From: DYKG01 sp964596185
GTDB lineage: Bacteria > Muiribacteriota > Ozemobacteria > Ozemobacterales > Ozemobacteraceae
DNA length: 64,000 bases
Reading direction: 5' to 3'
Assembly: GCA_964596185.1 (NCBI GenBank)
Contig: CAZQUE010000004.1
Span: 58,298 to 122,297 of the forward strand
The stretch's first letter is position 1. Each line of letters opens with the position of its first letter. Both the position numbers and the translations under genes were made by a program. Below the pieces are notes generated by a model. It searched no databases and was not told the DNA's origin. It worked only from the letters and a program-made list of their open reading frames with translations. This document shows positions 1 through 8,031 of this stretch, piece by piece.

Positions 1-942
1 ATCAGGCACAGCCAGTTCAAGATTTCCGGATATGGCGATGAAAAAACCACGGAAAAACAAACCATCGGTCATGCGATTTGGCCGGTCTTTAAGGTATTCA
101 AGGCCCTTGCGAATTAGCCCGTTCTCTGGCTCGGCAAGCAGGTCACGCTCAGCGATAATACAACTGGCGTATAGTTCGATCGCTTTTTCAAGCTGATCCT
201 TTTCAAGCGCTTCCATGGCCTGGTTGAAAATAACTGCCGCCGGCCCGGTGCGATTGGTACGAACTTTTTTATTCTCTTCCTTTTTCTGCTTTTCTAATTT
301 CTCAGAGATTTTTGGGGGCATTTCAGGTGGCTTTTCAGTTGGCACCTGCTTTGTTTCAACTTTAGGCTTAACCGGTTCAACGGGTCGCAAATCTCTAATT
401 TTGGGTTGTTGCGACTGACCATCGACCAGATAAACCATAGATTCTTCAAGTCCTGGGAGAGCGGGTACCACTTCATTTTGATCCGGGTCAGAAAGACTGC
501 GCAGGCGCTGCAGGGCCTGCGTAAAGCCAGGGTTGAGCGACAAGGCTCGACCATAGCTTTCGCGGGCTTCCTGCATTCTCCCCATGGCCTCATAGCAAAG
601 TCCCATGTTGTATGGAACCCAGTATGAATCAGGGTTAATCCTCTCTGCCTGCTTGTAGCAATGCAGACTGTCTCTGAACTGGCCGCTTTTTTTGTAAAGA
701 ATACCAAGATTGTTATAGGCGTGAAAATTGTCGGGGTCGATCCTCAATAGGGCAAAGTAAGTTTCCACGGCTTTAACAAAATTGTTCTGCAGACCATATT
801 CCATGGCCAGATGCAACATGGCTTCGGTATCTTTGGGATTCTCGATCAGCGACTGTTGCAACTGATAGATCCGCCCGGAATTGATTGCAGCCCTGGCATC
901 TACAGAAAATGCAAGCAAAAGCGCACACACCGCAATTACCAT
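1..942 (-). CDS. TPR-repeat protein, secreted or membrane-anchored; 3' end beyond window
   Basis: The frame is open from an ATG at 942 to the left edge (314 codons, no stop), so the C terminus is missing. A hydrophobic stretch right after the start (VIAVCALLLAF) ending near DARA looks like a signal peptide. About four TPR-like helical pairs follow (residues about 25-165, with motifs such as AYNNLGILYKKSG and YNMGLCYEAMGRMQEA). Then comes a Pro/Lys/Glu-rich linker (about 185-235) and a second helical region. No strong ribosome site precedes the ATG and the reading frame stays open upstream, so the start is uncertain. It lies 52 bases downstream of spoVS and is probably co-transcribed with it. 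TPR proteins are usually protein-binding scaffolds; the specific role is unknown. Confidence 0.7.
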   Translation of the reverse strand, partial: MVIAVCALLLAFSVDARAAINSGRIYQLQQSLIENPKDTEAMLHLAMEYGLQNNFVKAVETYFALLRIDPDNFHAYNNLGILYKKSGQFRDSLHCYKQAERINPDSYWVPYNMGLCYEAMGRMQEARESYGRALSLNPGFTQALQRLRSLSDPDQNEVVPALPGLEESMVYLVDGQSQQPKIRDLRPVEPVKPKVETKQVPTEKPPEMPPKISEKLEKQKKEENKKVRTNRTGPAAVIFNQAMEALEKDQLEKAIELYASCIIAERDLLAEPENGLIRKGLEYLKDRPNRMTDGLFFRGFFIAISGNLELAVPD

Positions 943-994
943 GTAACTGCGGGTGTTAACTGTCAGAAACAGTGTCGGTAAGAAGTTCGTCGTC

Positions 995-1255
995 TCAGCG
1001 AGCTTCGACCAGAAATTTAATTGCTGTCTTTTCGTTTCCATCAATGTCGATTTTTGCAAATGCAATCAGAGTTACCAGTTCTATGCCTTTAGGCGCAACG
1101 TAGCCCCTGGTGACGGCAATAGATTTTACAGCCTGATTGACTGCACCCGCACCAACCGCGAGCAACTCAACCTGTTTGTCCTGTTCAAGTACTGCAGCGA
1201 TAGCACCGGCAACTGATTTTGGGTTTGATGATGATGCGACTCGAAGTATTTCCAT
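995..1255 (-). CDS. spoVS: Stage V sporulation protein S (SpoVS) family
   Basis: A small 86-residue protein that matches the SpoVS family along its whole length: it starts MEILRVASSSNPKSVAGAIA, has the central VGAGAVNQAVKSIAVTRGY block and ends in an IDIDGNEKTAIKFLVEAR-like segment. In Bacillus SpoVS affects septation and spore coat assembly. The family has an Alba-like fold and is also found in many bacteria that do not form spores, so it does not by itself indicate sporulation here. A good ribosome site (AGGAGAGG) precedes the ATG, and a sigma-70-like promoter lies about 40 bases further up. The gene is first in a transcript with the downstream TPR gene. Confidence 0.93.
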   Translation of the reverse strand: MEILRVASSSNPKSVAGAIAAVLEQDKQVELLAVGAGAVNQAVKSIAVTRGYVAPKGIELVTLIAFAKIDIDGNEKTAIKFLVEAR

Positions 1256-1296
1256 CTTGAGCCTCTCCTTTTATCTGGTTTGACCCCTCCATCTGA

Positions 1297-1326
1297 ATTA
1301 TAATCAAAAGCTCGACACAATTGCAA
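1297..1326 (-). promoter_or_regulatory. Sigma-70-type promoter for spoVS
   Basis: On the minus strand TTGCAA (1326-1321), an 18-base spacer, then a perfect TATAAT (1302-1297), about 40 bases upstream of the spoVS ATG. The -35 box matches 4 of 6 consensus positions. Confidence 0.55.
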
Positions 1327-1507
1327 TGCAAATTGTACACTTGGGCGATATTTATTAGGCAAATGCCATTTCTGAAGGTTTATTTTTTTTCGATTTTAGA
1401 AAAATCAGGTCAAAGGATGCTTTGCAAAACTTTTCACAACAAGCTGATTCGTTTACCAATTTATTTTAAACGATTTTTGTTTAAATCAACCGTTAAACTA
1501 TTTTCGC
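1327..1507. other. AT-rich intergenic stretch, no gene seen
   Basis: Between the spoVS promoter and the fabF terminator there is no credible coding frame. One AT-rich inverted repeat (TTTAAAC / GTTTAAA at 1465-1485) could be an operator or chance. The full gap between spoVS and fabF is 1256-1596. Confidence 0.5.
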
Positions 1508-1540
1508 AAAAAAAATCATCGCCCGATAGTCTCGGGCGAT
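1508..1540 (-). terminator. Rho-independent terminator after fabF
   Basis: A perfect 9-bp stem, ATCGCCCGA (1518-1526) with TCGGGCGAT (1532-1540) and a 5-base loop. On the minus strand it is followed two bases later by eight Ts (1515-1508). It ends the rpmF-fabF transcript. Confidence 0.85.
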
Positions 1541-1596
1541 AGTCATACAAAGGATAAAGAAAACCTGCCGGTTTGAAAAACAACCGACTTTATTGG

Positions 1597-2832
1597 TTAA
1601 ACTTTTCCAAGCAAAACGCTGGCGTTCTGGCCACCAAAACCGAAAGAGTTAACGATTCCGGCATCGATCTGTTTTTGCTTGGGCTGTTTGGGCACAAGAT
1701 CGAGATCGGCAAGCTCATCACTTGGGCTTTCAAGATTAACTGTGGGGTGAATGAAGCCATTTTGTATCTGAATAACGGTAGCGACAACCCCAACTGCTCC
1801 AGCTGCGCCGAGAAGATGGCCAATCATCGATTTGGTTGCGTTGATCGAAACGTTGCCAACCTTGTCGCCAAATACTCTTTTTACCGCGATCATTTCTGCG
1901 ATATCGCCGATCGGCGTGCTGGTGCCATGAGCATTGACGTAATTGATACGATCGATTGGGGTGTTGTTGAAACTAATTGCTTTGGTCATCGCAAGATAGC
2001 CGCCAAGGCCTTCCGGATGTGGTGCTGTAAGGTGATGTGCATCAGCGCTTGCTCCATAGCCGAGAAATTCAGCCAAAGGCTTACTGCCACGCTTTTCCAC
2101 ACTTTCTTCGCTTTCAAGAACAAGAACCCCTGCTCCTTCACCCATGACGAAACCGTCGCGATCTCTGTCAAATGGCCGGGAAGCCCGATCAGGCTCATCA
2201 TTTCGTGTAGAAAGAGCTTTCATCTTGGCAAAACCGGCAACGGTCAGCGGAGTAATGGCTGCTTCAGCGCCACCGCAGACCATAATGTCACATTCGCCCG
2301 AAACGATCTTCGAGTAGGCCTCACCTATACCGTGCAAACCGGAGGCACAAGCTGAAACCACGCAGAAATTCGGGCCATTGAAGCCATATTCCATGGCAAT
2401 GCAACCGGCGGAAATGTTACAAATCATCATTGGCACCAGGAAAGGACTTACTCTTCCCGGCCCGCTTTTCAAAATGGTATCGTATTCGGCTTCAAAAGTA
2501 TGAATGCCACCAATACCTGTCGAAACAGTACAGCCGACTCTCAAAGGATCGAAGTTTTTTTCGGTAAGACCAGCCTGTTGCACTGCCATTGCCGCTGCCG
2601 ACATTGCAAATTGCGAATAGCGGTCATGACGGCGAACTTCTTTTTTGTTCATGTATTGTTCAGGGTCAAAATTTCTGATTTCGCCGGCAATCCTTACGGT
2701 ATGTTGAGAAGCATCAAAGGCGCTGATCGGAGCGATGCCGCTTTTGCCCTGTTTCAAACCATCGGTAAAATCCTGTACACCAATGCCGATTGGGGTAACT
2801 GCTCCGAGCCCGGTGACAAAAACGCGTTTCAT
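1597..2832 (-). CDS. fabF: Beta-ketoacyl-ACP synthase II
   Basis: Condenses malonyl-ACP with a growing acyl-ACP in type II fatty-acid elongation in the cytoplasm. At 411 residues it has normal family length. The thiolase-fold catalytic triad is visible: Cys162 in VVSACASGLHG, His302 in NAHGTSTPIGD and His339 in KSMIGHLLGAAGA, with Lys334 just before it. The C-terminal glycine-rich NSFGFGGQNAS motif is present. The ATG is preceded by AGGAGG. It is the last gene of the rpmF-plsX-fabD-fabG-acpP-fabK-fabF operon and is followed by a strong terminator. The order differs from the common acpP-fabF neighbour pair because fabK is inserted between them. Confidence 0.97.
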   Translation of the reverse strand: MKRVFVTGLGAVTPIGIGVQDFTDGLKQGKSGIAPISAFDASQHTVRIAGEIRNFDPEQYMNKKEVRRHDRYSQFAMSAAAMAVQQAGLTEKNFDPLRVGCTVSTGIGGIHTFEAEYDTILKSGPGRVSPFLVPMMICNISAGCIAMEYGFNGPNFCVVSACASGLHGIGEAYSKIVSGECDIMVCGGAEAAITPLTVAGFAKMKALSTRNDEPDRASRPFDRDRDGFVMGEGAGVLVLESEESVEKRGSKPLAEFLGYGASADAHHLTAPHPEGLGGYLAMTKAISFNNTPIDRINYVNAHGTSTPIGDIAEMIAVKRVFGDKVGNVSINATKSMIGHLLGAAGAVGVVATVIQIQNGFIHPTVNLESPSDELADLDLVPKQPKQKQIDAGIVNSFGFGGQNASVLLGKV

Positions 2833-2873
2833 TTAATCTGGTCCTCCTGATGCTGTGGTAAGAAATCTGGCTC

Positions 2874-3824
2874 TTAGTCTACGCTTTCAAGCCCCTCAAA
2901 GAAGTTTTCAAAAATTTGTTTAACCGAGAGAATTTCGTTGATTCGATAAACATGTTCGCCCGCAAAAACCAGGCCCTTGTCAAGATGGCCTTGCCGTGCT
3001 TCTATAAGGGCTTTGACAATACAAAAACGATGCGAGCATTTTTTTAGGCAGGAAATGCATGGCGGCACCTCTACCGTGCCATCCGCAACTTTTTTGGTAA
3101 ATGGGGTTTCGAGTGCATTACCCTGCAGCCCGACCGGGCTAAGTATTCTGAACACATCACCCTTTTTTGCCCGAAGGTAGCAATCATGAAACGCCTTATC
3201 GACATTTGCTTCAAAGCTTGCAGCAAAACGTGTGCCGACCTGGACTCCATCAGCTCCGAATTTAAAAGCATCGATAATGTCCTGCTGGTCGATAATGCCG
3301 CCGGCAAGTAAAACAGGAATACGCACCTTAGCTTTCACTTCAGGAAAGATGTCTCGAGCCAGCCGGTCTGTGCCCAGGTGTCCGCCGGCTTCACAACCTT
3401 CAACAACCACGGCGCTGGCACCGAGTTTTTCGGAAAGAGCCGCAACGCGGTCACTAGAAACGATAGGAACAACCGGAATGCCGTAATCTCTGCCAAGATC
3501 GAAAATGTCACGGGAAAAGCCTGCACCAGCGACGAGGACATCAATTCCTTCATCTGCGGCAGTTTTCATGACTTCCATGAACTCAGTGGCCGCAACCATG
3601 GTATTGATTCCTACAATTCCGCCTTCTGCAATACTTCTGGCGATACGTATCTCCTGGCGCAGTTCGTCCATTTCCATGCCCGAACCTGCAATCAGACCAA
3701 TGCCACCCTCGCGGGCGACTGCCCCGGCCAGCTTGCCAGTAGAAACACGAATAGCCATTCCGCCCTGCATTATCGGGTATTTTGGCTGCAGATTACCAAT
3801 CTTTAATTTAGGAAGTATTTTCAC
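2874..3824 (-). CDS. fabK: FMN-dependent enoyl-ACP reductase II (FabK-type)
   Basis: Reduces trans-2-enoyl-ACP in the last step of each elongation cycle, using FMN and NAD(P)H. The 316-residue protein has the nitronate-monooxygenase-like TIM-barrel signature: IMQGGMAIRVS near the N terminus, VVVEGCEAGGHLG with the conserved His, VLLAGGII and ADGVQVGTRF for phosphate binding. A cysteine-rich C-terminal segment (CISCLKKCSHRFC) is present. Related nitronate monooxygenases share this fold, but placement between acpP and fabF argues for FabK. No FabI-type reductase is in the operon. The start is a GTG with GGAG eight bases upstream. Confidence 0.9.
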   Translation of the reverse strand: MKILPKLKIGNLQPKYPIMQGGMAIRVSTGKLAGAVAREGGIGLIAGSGMEMDELRQEIRIARSIAEGGIVGINTMVAATEFMEVMKTAADEGIDVLVAGAGFSRDIFDLGRDYGIPVVPIVSSDRVAALSEKLGASAVVVEGCEAGGHLGTDRLARDIFPEVKAKVRIPVLLAGGIIDQQDIIDAFKFGADGVQVGTRFAASFEANVDKAFHDCYLRAKKGDVFRILSPVGLQGNALETPFTKKVADGTVEVPPCISCLKKCSHRFCIVKALIEARQGHLDKGLVFAGEHVYRINEILSVKQIFENFFEGLESVD

Positions 3825-3839
3825 CCGGAGGTCTCCAAA

Positions 3840-3869
3840 CCACCTTCCAAATTTTCATCTGGAAGGTGG
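3840..3869 (-). promoter_or_regulatory. Stable hairpin between acpP and fabK
   Basis: A perfect 10-bp inverted repeat, CCACCTTCCA (3840-3849) and TGGAAGGTGG (3860-3869), with a 10-base loop, just after the acpP stop. On the minus strand only three Ts follow, so it is a poor terminator. It may be an RNA-stabilising or attenuating element that lets acpP be expressed above fabK and fabF. Confidence 0.6.
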
Positions 3870-3878
3870 AGAAAGTTT

Positions 3879-4115
3879 TCAGCCTTTCTTGGCAGTGATG
3901 TAGTCGACTGCGTCTTTAACAGTTCTGAGTTTTTCAGCGTCTTCGTCTGGAATTTCGATTTCGAAATGTTCTTCGAGATCCATAACCAGTTCAACAGTAT
4001 CAAGACTGTCTGCGCCAAGGTCTTCGATGAAGCTTGCTTCGAGAGTTACCTGTTTTTCATCGACCTGAAGTTTGTCAACTACGATTCTTTTAATTTCTTC
4101 AAAATAATTGCTCAT
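3879..4115 (-). CDS. acpP: Acyl carrier protein
   Basis: A 78-residue acidic protein that carries acyl chains on a 4'-phosphopantetheine arm during fatty-acid synthesis. The attachment site is Ser37 in the canonical GADSLDTVELVMDLEEHF context. Length, acidity and the flanking helices all match bacterial ACP. The ATG has an AGGAGG site upstream. It lies between fabG and fabK, and the stable hairpin immediately downstream may give it a separate, higher mRNA level, which fits the large amount of ACP cells need. Confidence 0.98.
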   Translation of the reverse strand: MSNYFEEIKRIVVDKLQVDEKQVTLEASFIEDLGADSLDTVELVMDLEEHFEIEIPDEDAEKLRTVKDAVDYITAKKG

Positions 4116-4142
4116 TGATAATTCCTCCTGAAATTTTGGCGG

Positions 4143-4898
4143 TCAGGCCATAACCATGCCGCCATCGACGGTCAGAACCTGACCAGTAATGTACGATGCT
4201 TTATCAGAAGCCAGGAAAGACACAGCATTTGCTACATCGGTCGGGGTGCCAAAGGCATTCATCGGAATCTGGGTTAACATCTGTTCTTTAACTTTATCAG
4301 CAAGAACAGCGGTCATCTCAGATTGAATGAACCCGGGGGCAATAGCATTTGCTCTGATTCCTTTTCGTCCAAATTCTTTGGCAAAACTTTTGGTGAAACC
4401 AATAATGCCAGCCTTGCTTGCAGCATAATTAGCTTGTCCAACGTTGCCCATCAGACCGATTACTGAAGCAATGTTAATCACGGATCCTGATTTTTGCTTC
4501 AACATGGGTCTTATCACAGCCTTTGACATGAGAAAGGTCCCTTTGAGGTTTACTTTCAAAACCAGATCCCATGCATTCTCATCCATGCGCATCAGCAAAC
4601 CGTCACGGGTAATGCCGGCATTGTTGACCAGGACATCGATTCGGCCAAATTTTTCGAGTGTGGCCGCAACGAGTTTTTCCGCATCTTCAGCAACTGAAGC
4701 GTCGGCTTTGACCTGGAGGTTGGTGATGTTTTCAGCATCCAGCTGCTTGGCCGCAGCAACCAGGCCTTCTTCATTGATGTCGGAAAGCACGACAGCGTAG
4801 CCTTCAGAGCCCAGCACCCTGGCAATCTCAAACCCGATTCCGCGAGCCGAGCCGGTAACAATCGCTACACGCTGTTGTGAATTATTACTGTCAGTCAT
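4143..4898 (-). CDS. fabG: 3-oxoacyl-ACP reductase
   Basis: NADPH-dependent reduction of beta-ketoacyl-ACP in fatty-acid elongation. This is a classical short-chain dehydrogenase of 251 residues. It has the TGSARGIG cofactor loop (residues 15-22), VNNAGI (91-96), Asn118, Ser145 in NIASVIG, and the Tyr158-x3-Lys162 pair in ANYAASKAG. The C terminus has the family ITGQVLTVDGGM ending. The ATG follows AGAGGT. It lies 27 bases upstream of acpP in the fab operon, which separates it from the many other SDR enzymes. Confidence 0.96.
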   Translation of the reverse strand: MTDSNNSQQRVAIVTGSARGIGFEIARVLGSEGYAVVLSDINEEGLVAAAKQLDAENITNLQVKADASVAEDAEKLVAATLEKFGRIDVLVNNAGITRDGLLMRMDENAWDLVLKVNLKGTFLMSKAVIRPMLKQKSGSVINIASVIGLMGNVGQANYAASKAGIIGFTKSFAKEFGRKGIRANAIAPGFIQSEMTAVLADKVKEQMLTQIPMNAFGTPTDVANAVSFLASDKASYITGQVLTVDGGMVMA

Positions 4899-4986
4899 TT
4901 TAACCTCTGTTTCGATGGTGTAACAAAAATTAGATTAGTGGTGCAGTTTTACTGCTTTTGAGGAAAGTTGTCAACCCCCAAATTGC

Positions 4987-5919
4987 TTAGCCGGCTTCCG
5001 CGATTGAAAACAATTGCTCCAGGCTTTCGGGATCACTGGCAAAAACAGTATTGGCGGCAGAATTGATTTTTTTGTTCAACCCTGCAAGCACCTTTCCCGG
5101 TCCGATTTCAGTAAAATGCTGGTAACCATCGCTTACCATGCGATTAACGATGTCTTCCCAGTAAACTGAGCCGGTCAATTGATCGAGAAGCTTTGTTTTG
5201 ATTTCTTCGGGATCTGTGGCAGGAGCAGCATCGATGTTGCCATAAACAGGGACTTGCGCCGTTTTAAACTCAACCTCTGCGATAGCCCTGGCCAATTCAT
5301 CACGGGCATTCTGCATCAAAGGTGAGTGGAAAGGCCCAGATACTTCAAGGGGTGTTACTCGCTTGGCCCCAGCCGATGAAGCCAGTTCGCCGGCTTTTTT
5401 TACGGCTGCCGCCGCACCTGAAATTACCAGCTGCCCGGGACAATTATAATTGGCAATAACACAGACACCTTCACTCGAAGCTTCCTTACAGATTTCTTCG
5501 AGCTTGTCACGACCCAGCATCAGAATTGCGCTCATTGCACCGATTCCTGCAGGACAGGCTTTTTCCATGGCAGCAGCACGAATACTTACCAGTTTGAGCA
5601 GGTCTTCGTATGAAGCCACACCAGCAGCATAAACGGCATTGTATTCGCCGAGACTGTGACCAGCAACAGCTGAAAACTCAATGCCGTTACGTTTGATCCA
5701 TTCGGTCAGGACTGCCGATGCAAAGAATATCGCCGGTTGTGTGTTGATAGTTTTTTTGAGCTCTTCTTCGGGGCCATTGAAACAAATTTCACTAATATTT
5801 CTGCCCAAAATAGCGTCAGCTTTTGCAGCCATTTCTGCCGCCCAACTGAATTTATCAACCATGGCCCGAGCCATGCCGACTTTTTGAGAACCCTGCCCGG
5901 GAAAAATTATCGCCTTCAT
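4987..5919 (-). CDS. fabD: Malonyl-CoA:ACP transacylase
   Basis: Transfers malonyl groups from CoA to ACP to feed the condensing enzymes. The start motif is IIFPGQGSQKVGM, Ser89 lies in the GHSLGEYNA nucleophile elbow and His198 in VSGPFHSPLM. At 310 residues it has normal length. I chose the ATG at 5919 because AAGGTG lies six bases before it; the in-frame GTG at 5928 lies inside that ribosome site. It sits in the fab operon between plsX and fabG, where fabH is often found next to fabD in other bacteria but is absent here. Confidence 0.95.
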   Translation of the reverse strand: MKAIIFPGQGSQKVGMARAMVDKFSWAAEMAAKADAILGRNISEICFNGPEEELKKTINTQPAIFFASAVLTEWIKRNGIEFSAVAGHSLGEYNAVYAAGVASYEDLLKLVSIRAAAMEKACPAGIGAMSAILMLGRDKLEEICKEASSEGVCVIANYNCPGQLVISGAAAAVKKAGELASSAGAKRVTPLEVSGPFHSPLMQNARDELARAIAEVEFKTAQVPVYGNIDAAPATDPEEIKTKLLDQLTGSVYWEDIVNRMVSDGYQHFTEIGPGKVLAGLNKKINSAANTVFASDPESLEQLFSIAEAG

Positions 5920-5989
5920 GTCAATCACCTTAAAAAAAAAGATTTAAAACGGTTTAAAGGCCTGAAGTCTCTCAAAAGTCTTTTTATAA

Positions 5990-7000
5990 TCAGCCTTCAT
6001 TGCTTTCGCTGCCACCCTCTTTTTCAACCTGTTGTTGAATCAGGTCGATAACTCCGGTCGAAGCATACTGAACTGCGAGCCGGATCGCATTGGCAATCAC
6101 GCCTGAGCGGGACTTACCGTGGCAAACAACCGAAACCCCGTTAATACCCAATAAAGGTGCGGCACTATACTCGGGAGCATCGGAACTGAATTTCTTCAAA
6201 CCTGATTTTAGAGCCATCAACTTTTCAGAAGAAATATCCAGACCCTGGGCTGCCTTAAAAACCGCCCCCTGAATTAACTCTGAAATACTTTCACTGCCCT
6301 TGAGCAAAACATTGCCGACAAAGCCGTCACAAACCACTACATGAGCTTTGCCATAATACAAATGATCAGCTTCAACATTGCCAATAAAGTTCAAGGAACT
6401 GTTTGAAATCAGCTCATAGGCTGCCTTGGTAAGATCATTCCCTTTGGAGGCTTCTTCACCAATGCTAAGGATGCCTACCGCCGGTCTAGCAATCTTACAA
6501 ACCTTTTCATAGTAGGCCGAACCCATCAATGCAAACTGGAGGAGATGATGCGGCTTACAGTCGACATTTGCGCCAACGTCAAGCAACATTACACCATGAT
6601 CTTTGGCACTGGGCAACATTACCGAAATTGCCGGACGATCAACGCCGGGAATACGGCCAAGCTCCATCAGCGAAGCTACCATCTGCGCACCGGTACTGCC
6701 GGCTGACAAAAGGGCCGCAGCCTTGCCTTCGCGTACAAGATGAGCCGCCACAGCGATCGAAGCATGTTTCTTCTTGCGAAGAGCCTGCATCGGCGGTTCG
6801 CCCATCTCCACGAATTCGGGAGTGTGAAAGATCTCGCATCTTTCGGGCAGATCCGGCAACGTTTCGCGTATGGCGGACTCGTTTCCGACCAGAATTAGCT
6901 CTGCATCGTCACAACTCTGCAGAAATTTCTGGGCACCCAACACCAGTTCCTGGGGAGCATAGTCCCCGCCCATCACATCAACAGCGATTTTCATTCGCAT
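5990..7000 (-). CDS. plsX: Phosphate acyltransferase PlsX
   Basis: Makes acyl-phosphate from acyl-ACP, the first committed step toward phosphatidic acid, at the membrane surface. The N terminus MKIAVDVMGGDYAP, the LSAGSTGAQMVASLMELGRI block and the ALLGINGVSVVCHGKS segment are diagnostic. Length is about 336 residues. The start is ambiguous: ATGs at 7000 and 6994 and a TTG at 7009 are all in frame and none has a clear ribosome site, so translation may be coupled to rpmF, whose stop lies 12 bases upstream. The rpmF-plsX-fab order is a classic bacterial arrangement. Confidence 0.95.
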   Translation of the reverse strand: MRMKIAVDVMGGDYAPQELVLGAQKFLQSCDDAELILVGNESAIRETLPDLPERCEIFHTPEFVEMGEPPMQALRKKKHASIAVAAHLVREGKAAALLSAGSTGAQMVASLMELGRIPGVDRPAISVMLPSAKDHGVMLLDVGANVDCKPHHLLQFALMGSAYYEKVCKIARPAVGILSIGEEASKGNDLTKAAYELISNSSLNFIGNVEADHLYYGKAHVVVCDGFVGNVLLKGSESISELIQGAVFKAAQGLDISSEKLMALKSGLKKFSSDAPEYSAAPLLGINGVSVVCHGKSRSGVIANAIRLAVQYASTGVIDLIQQQVEKEGGSESNEG

Positions 7001-7012
7001 TGATTTCAACGA

Positions 7013-7201
7013 TTATTCTTTGTCTACGTCGAGAACCTTGATCTTCTTGCCGTAGTAACCGCAAGCAGGGCAAACGCGATGAGCTCTTTTGGTTTCGAAA
7101 CACTGCGGACATTTAGCCAGTGTAACCGGAGCTGTTTTGTAGTGAGTTCTTCTTTTTCTCTGTCTGAGCTTTGAAACTCTATTCTTAGGACATGCACCCA
7201 T
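7013..7201 (-). CDS. rpmF: Ribosomal protein L32
   Basis: Component of the large ribosomal subunit. The 62-residue protein begins MGACPKNRVSKLRQRKRR, and two CxxC pairs (CPQC and CPAC) form the zinc-ribbon version of L32. The ATG at 7201 is supported by GGAGG eight bases upstream; a longer in-frame extension lacks similarity to L32 and would run over the promoter. It is the first gene of the fatty-acid operon, an arrangement that couples ribosome and lipid synthesis in many bacteria. The common upstream partner yceD/DUF177 is not present. Confidence 0.97.
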   Translation of the reverse strand: MGACPKNRVSKLRQRKRRTHYKTAPVTLAKCPQCFETKRAHRVCPACGYYGKKIKVLDVDKE

Positions 7202-7234
7202 GGTTATTTCCTCCAGATTGAAATAAGTTCGCTG

Positions 7235-7263
7235 AGTATAGCAGATTATAAAAGGCAAGTCAA
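7235..7263 (-). promoter_or_regulatory. Strong sigma-70 promoter for rpmF-plsX-fab operon
   Basis: On the minus strand TTGACT (7263-7258), exactly 17 bases, then TATACT (7240-7235), each box matching 5 of 6 consensus positions, about 35 bases upstream of the rpmF ATG. It separates the fab transcript from the rsmG gene upstream. Confidence 0.8.
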
Positions 7264-7296
7264 TCAGAATCACCAACGAATTCCGTACCCTTGCCC

Positions 7297-8031
7297 TTAT
7301 AGGGGCTTTGCCGTTGGCAATCCATTTTTTCTGGGATACCTGGGCAAAACCGGCTTTCTCTTCTGAACCTGAAGATAACCGCGACTGAAAGGAACTTCCG
7401 GCTCTTCAATCGAATAAAAAACCATATCCGAATCATTGACTGAAAAAGCTTTCAGGGCGTTTACCGCTTCGGCAAGCTCCTCATCGAGTTTTGGGCCCTT
7501 ATAATAAAAACAGTAACCGCCAACCCGAGTTAAGGGCATAGTGTATTCAAGCAAGGTTCGCAAAGCCGACAATGCCCGACAGATCACCATATCCGCCTTT
7601 TCCCTGAACTCAGGATTTTGCCCCAACTCCTCAATTCGCGAATGTTTTACGGCAACGTTGCTCAAACCGACTTTTTCAGCCATCCTCGCTACGAATTCAA
7701 CAGATTTCTGCCTCGAATCAACACCTAGAAACTTTTTGTCTGGAAACATTATTGCCAGGGGCAAAAGGGGGAATCCCCCACCCGTACCCAGGTCAACGAC
7801 TCGGTTTGACTTCAAAAATGCATCAGGAGCGAACCTTATTGGAATTATGCTGTCGAGAAAATGCTTCAAAGCGATTTCTTCAACTGTGAAAATCTTGGAA
7901 ACACTGGGATAAATCGGATCATTAAGCATGGAATTGCCGAGTTGGTCGAAGTTGAATACCTGCTCAGGCGTGAGGGTCAGGTCGATTTTTTCCAAAAATG
8001 GTTGCATCGCTGCAACAAAATCTTTATTCAT
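7297..8031 (-). CDS. rsmG: 16S rRNA (guanine-527-N7)-methyltransferase
   Basis: Methylates G527 of 16S rRNA with S-adenosylmethionine (formerly GidB). The Rossmann-fold SAM motif VVDLGTGGGFPLLPLA is clear, followed by the family segments LGVDSRQKSVEFV and MVICRALSALRTLLEY. The protein has 244 residues from the ATG at 8031, which has GGAGAA upstream. It overlaps the end of mnmG(1) by eight bases, the usual gidA-gidB coupling. It is the last gene of the long rpmH-to-rsmG cluster. Confidence 0.95.
   Translation of the reverse strand: MNKDFVAAMQPFLEKIDLTLTPEQVFNFDQLGNSMLNDPIYPSVSKIFTVEEIALKHFLDSIIPIRFAPDAFLKSNRVVDLGTGGGFPLLPLAIMFPDKKFLGVDSRQKSVEFVARMAEKVGLSNVAVKHSRIEELGQNPEFREKADMVICRALSALRTLLEYTMPLTRVGGYCFYYKGPKLDEELAEAVNALKAFSVNDSDMVFYSIEEPEVPFSRGYLQVQKRKPVLPRYPRKNGLPTAKPL

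Noticed and set aside
1573..2355. A 260-codon plus-strand frame opposite fabF
   Set aside because: It is antisense to fabF, which has its full catalytic triad; the frame's translation has many Cys and Trp and no recognisable domain.
4987..5928. GTG at 5928 as the fabD start
   Set aside because: It lies inside the AAGGTG ribosome site that serves the ATG at 5919, which gives the normal MKAIIFPGQGSQ start.
7264..7296. GC-rich hairpin (GCCC/GGGC) after rsmG as a terminator
   Set aside because: The stem is only four pairs and no T run follows on the minus strand.
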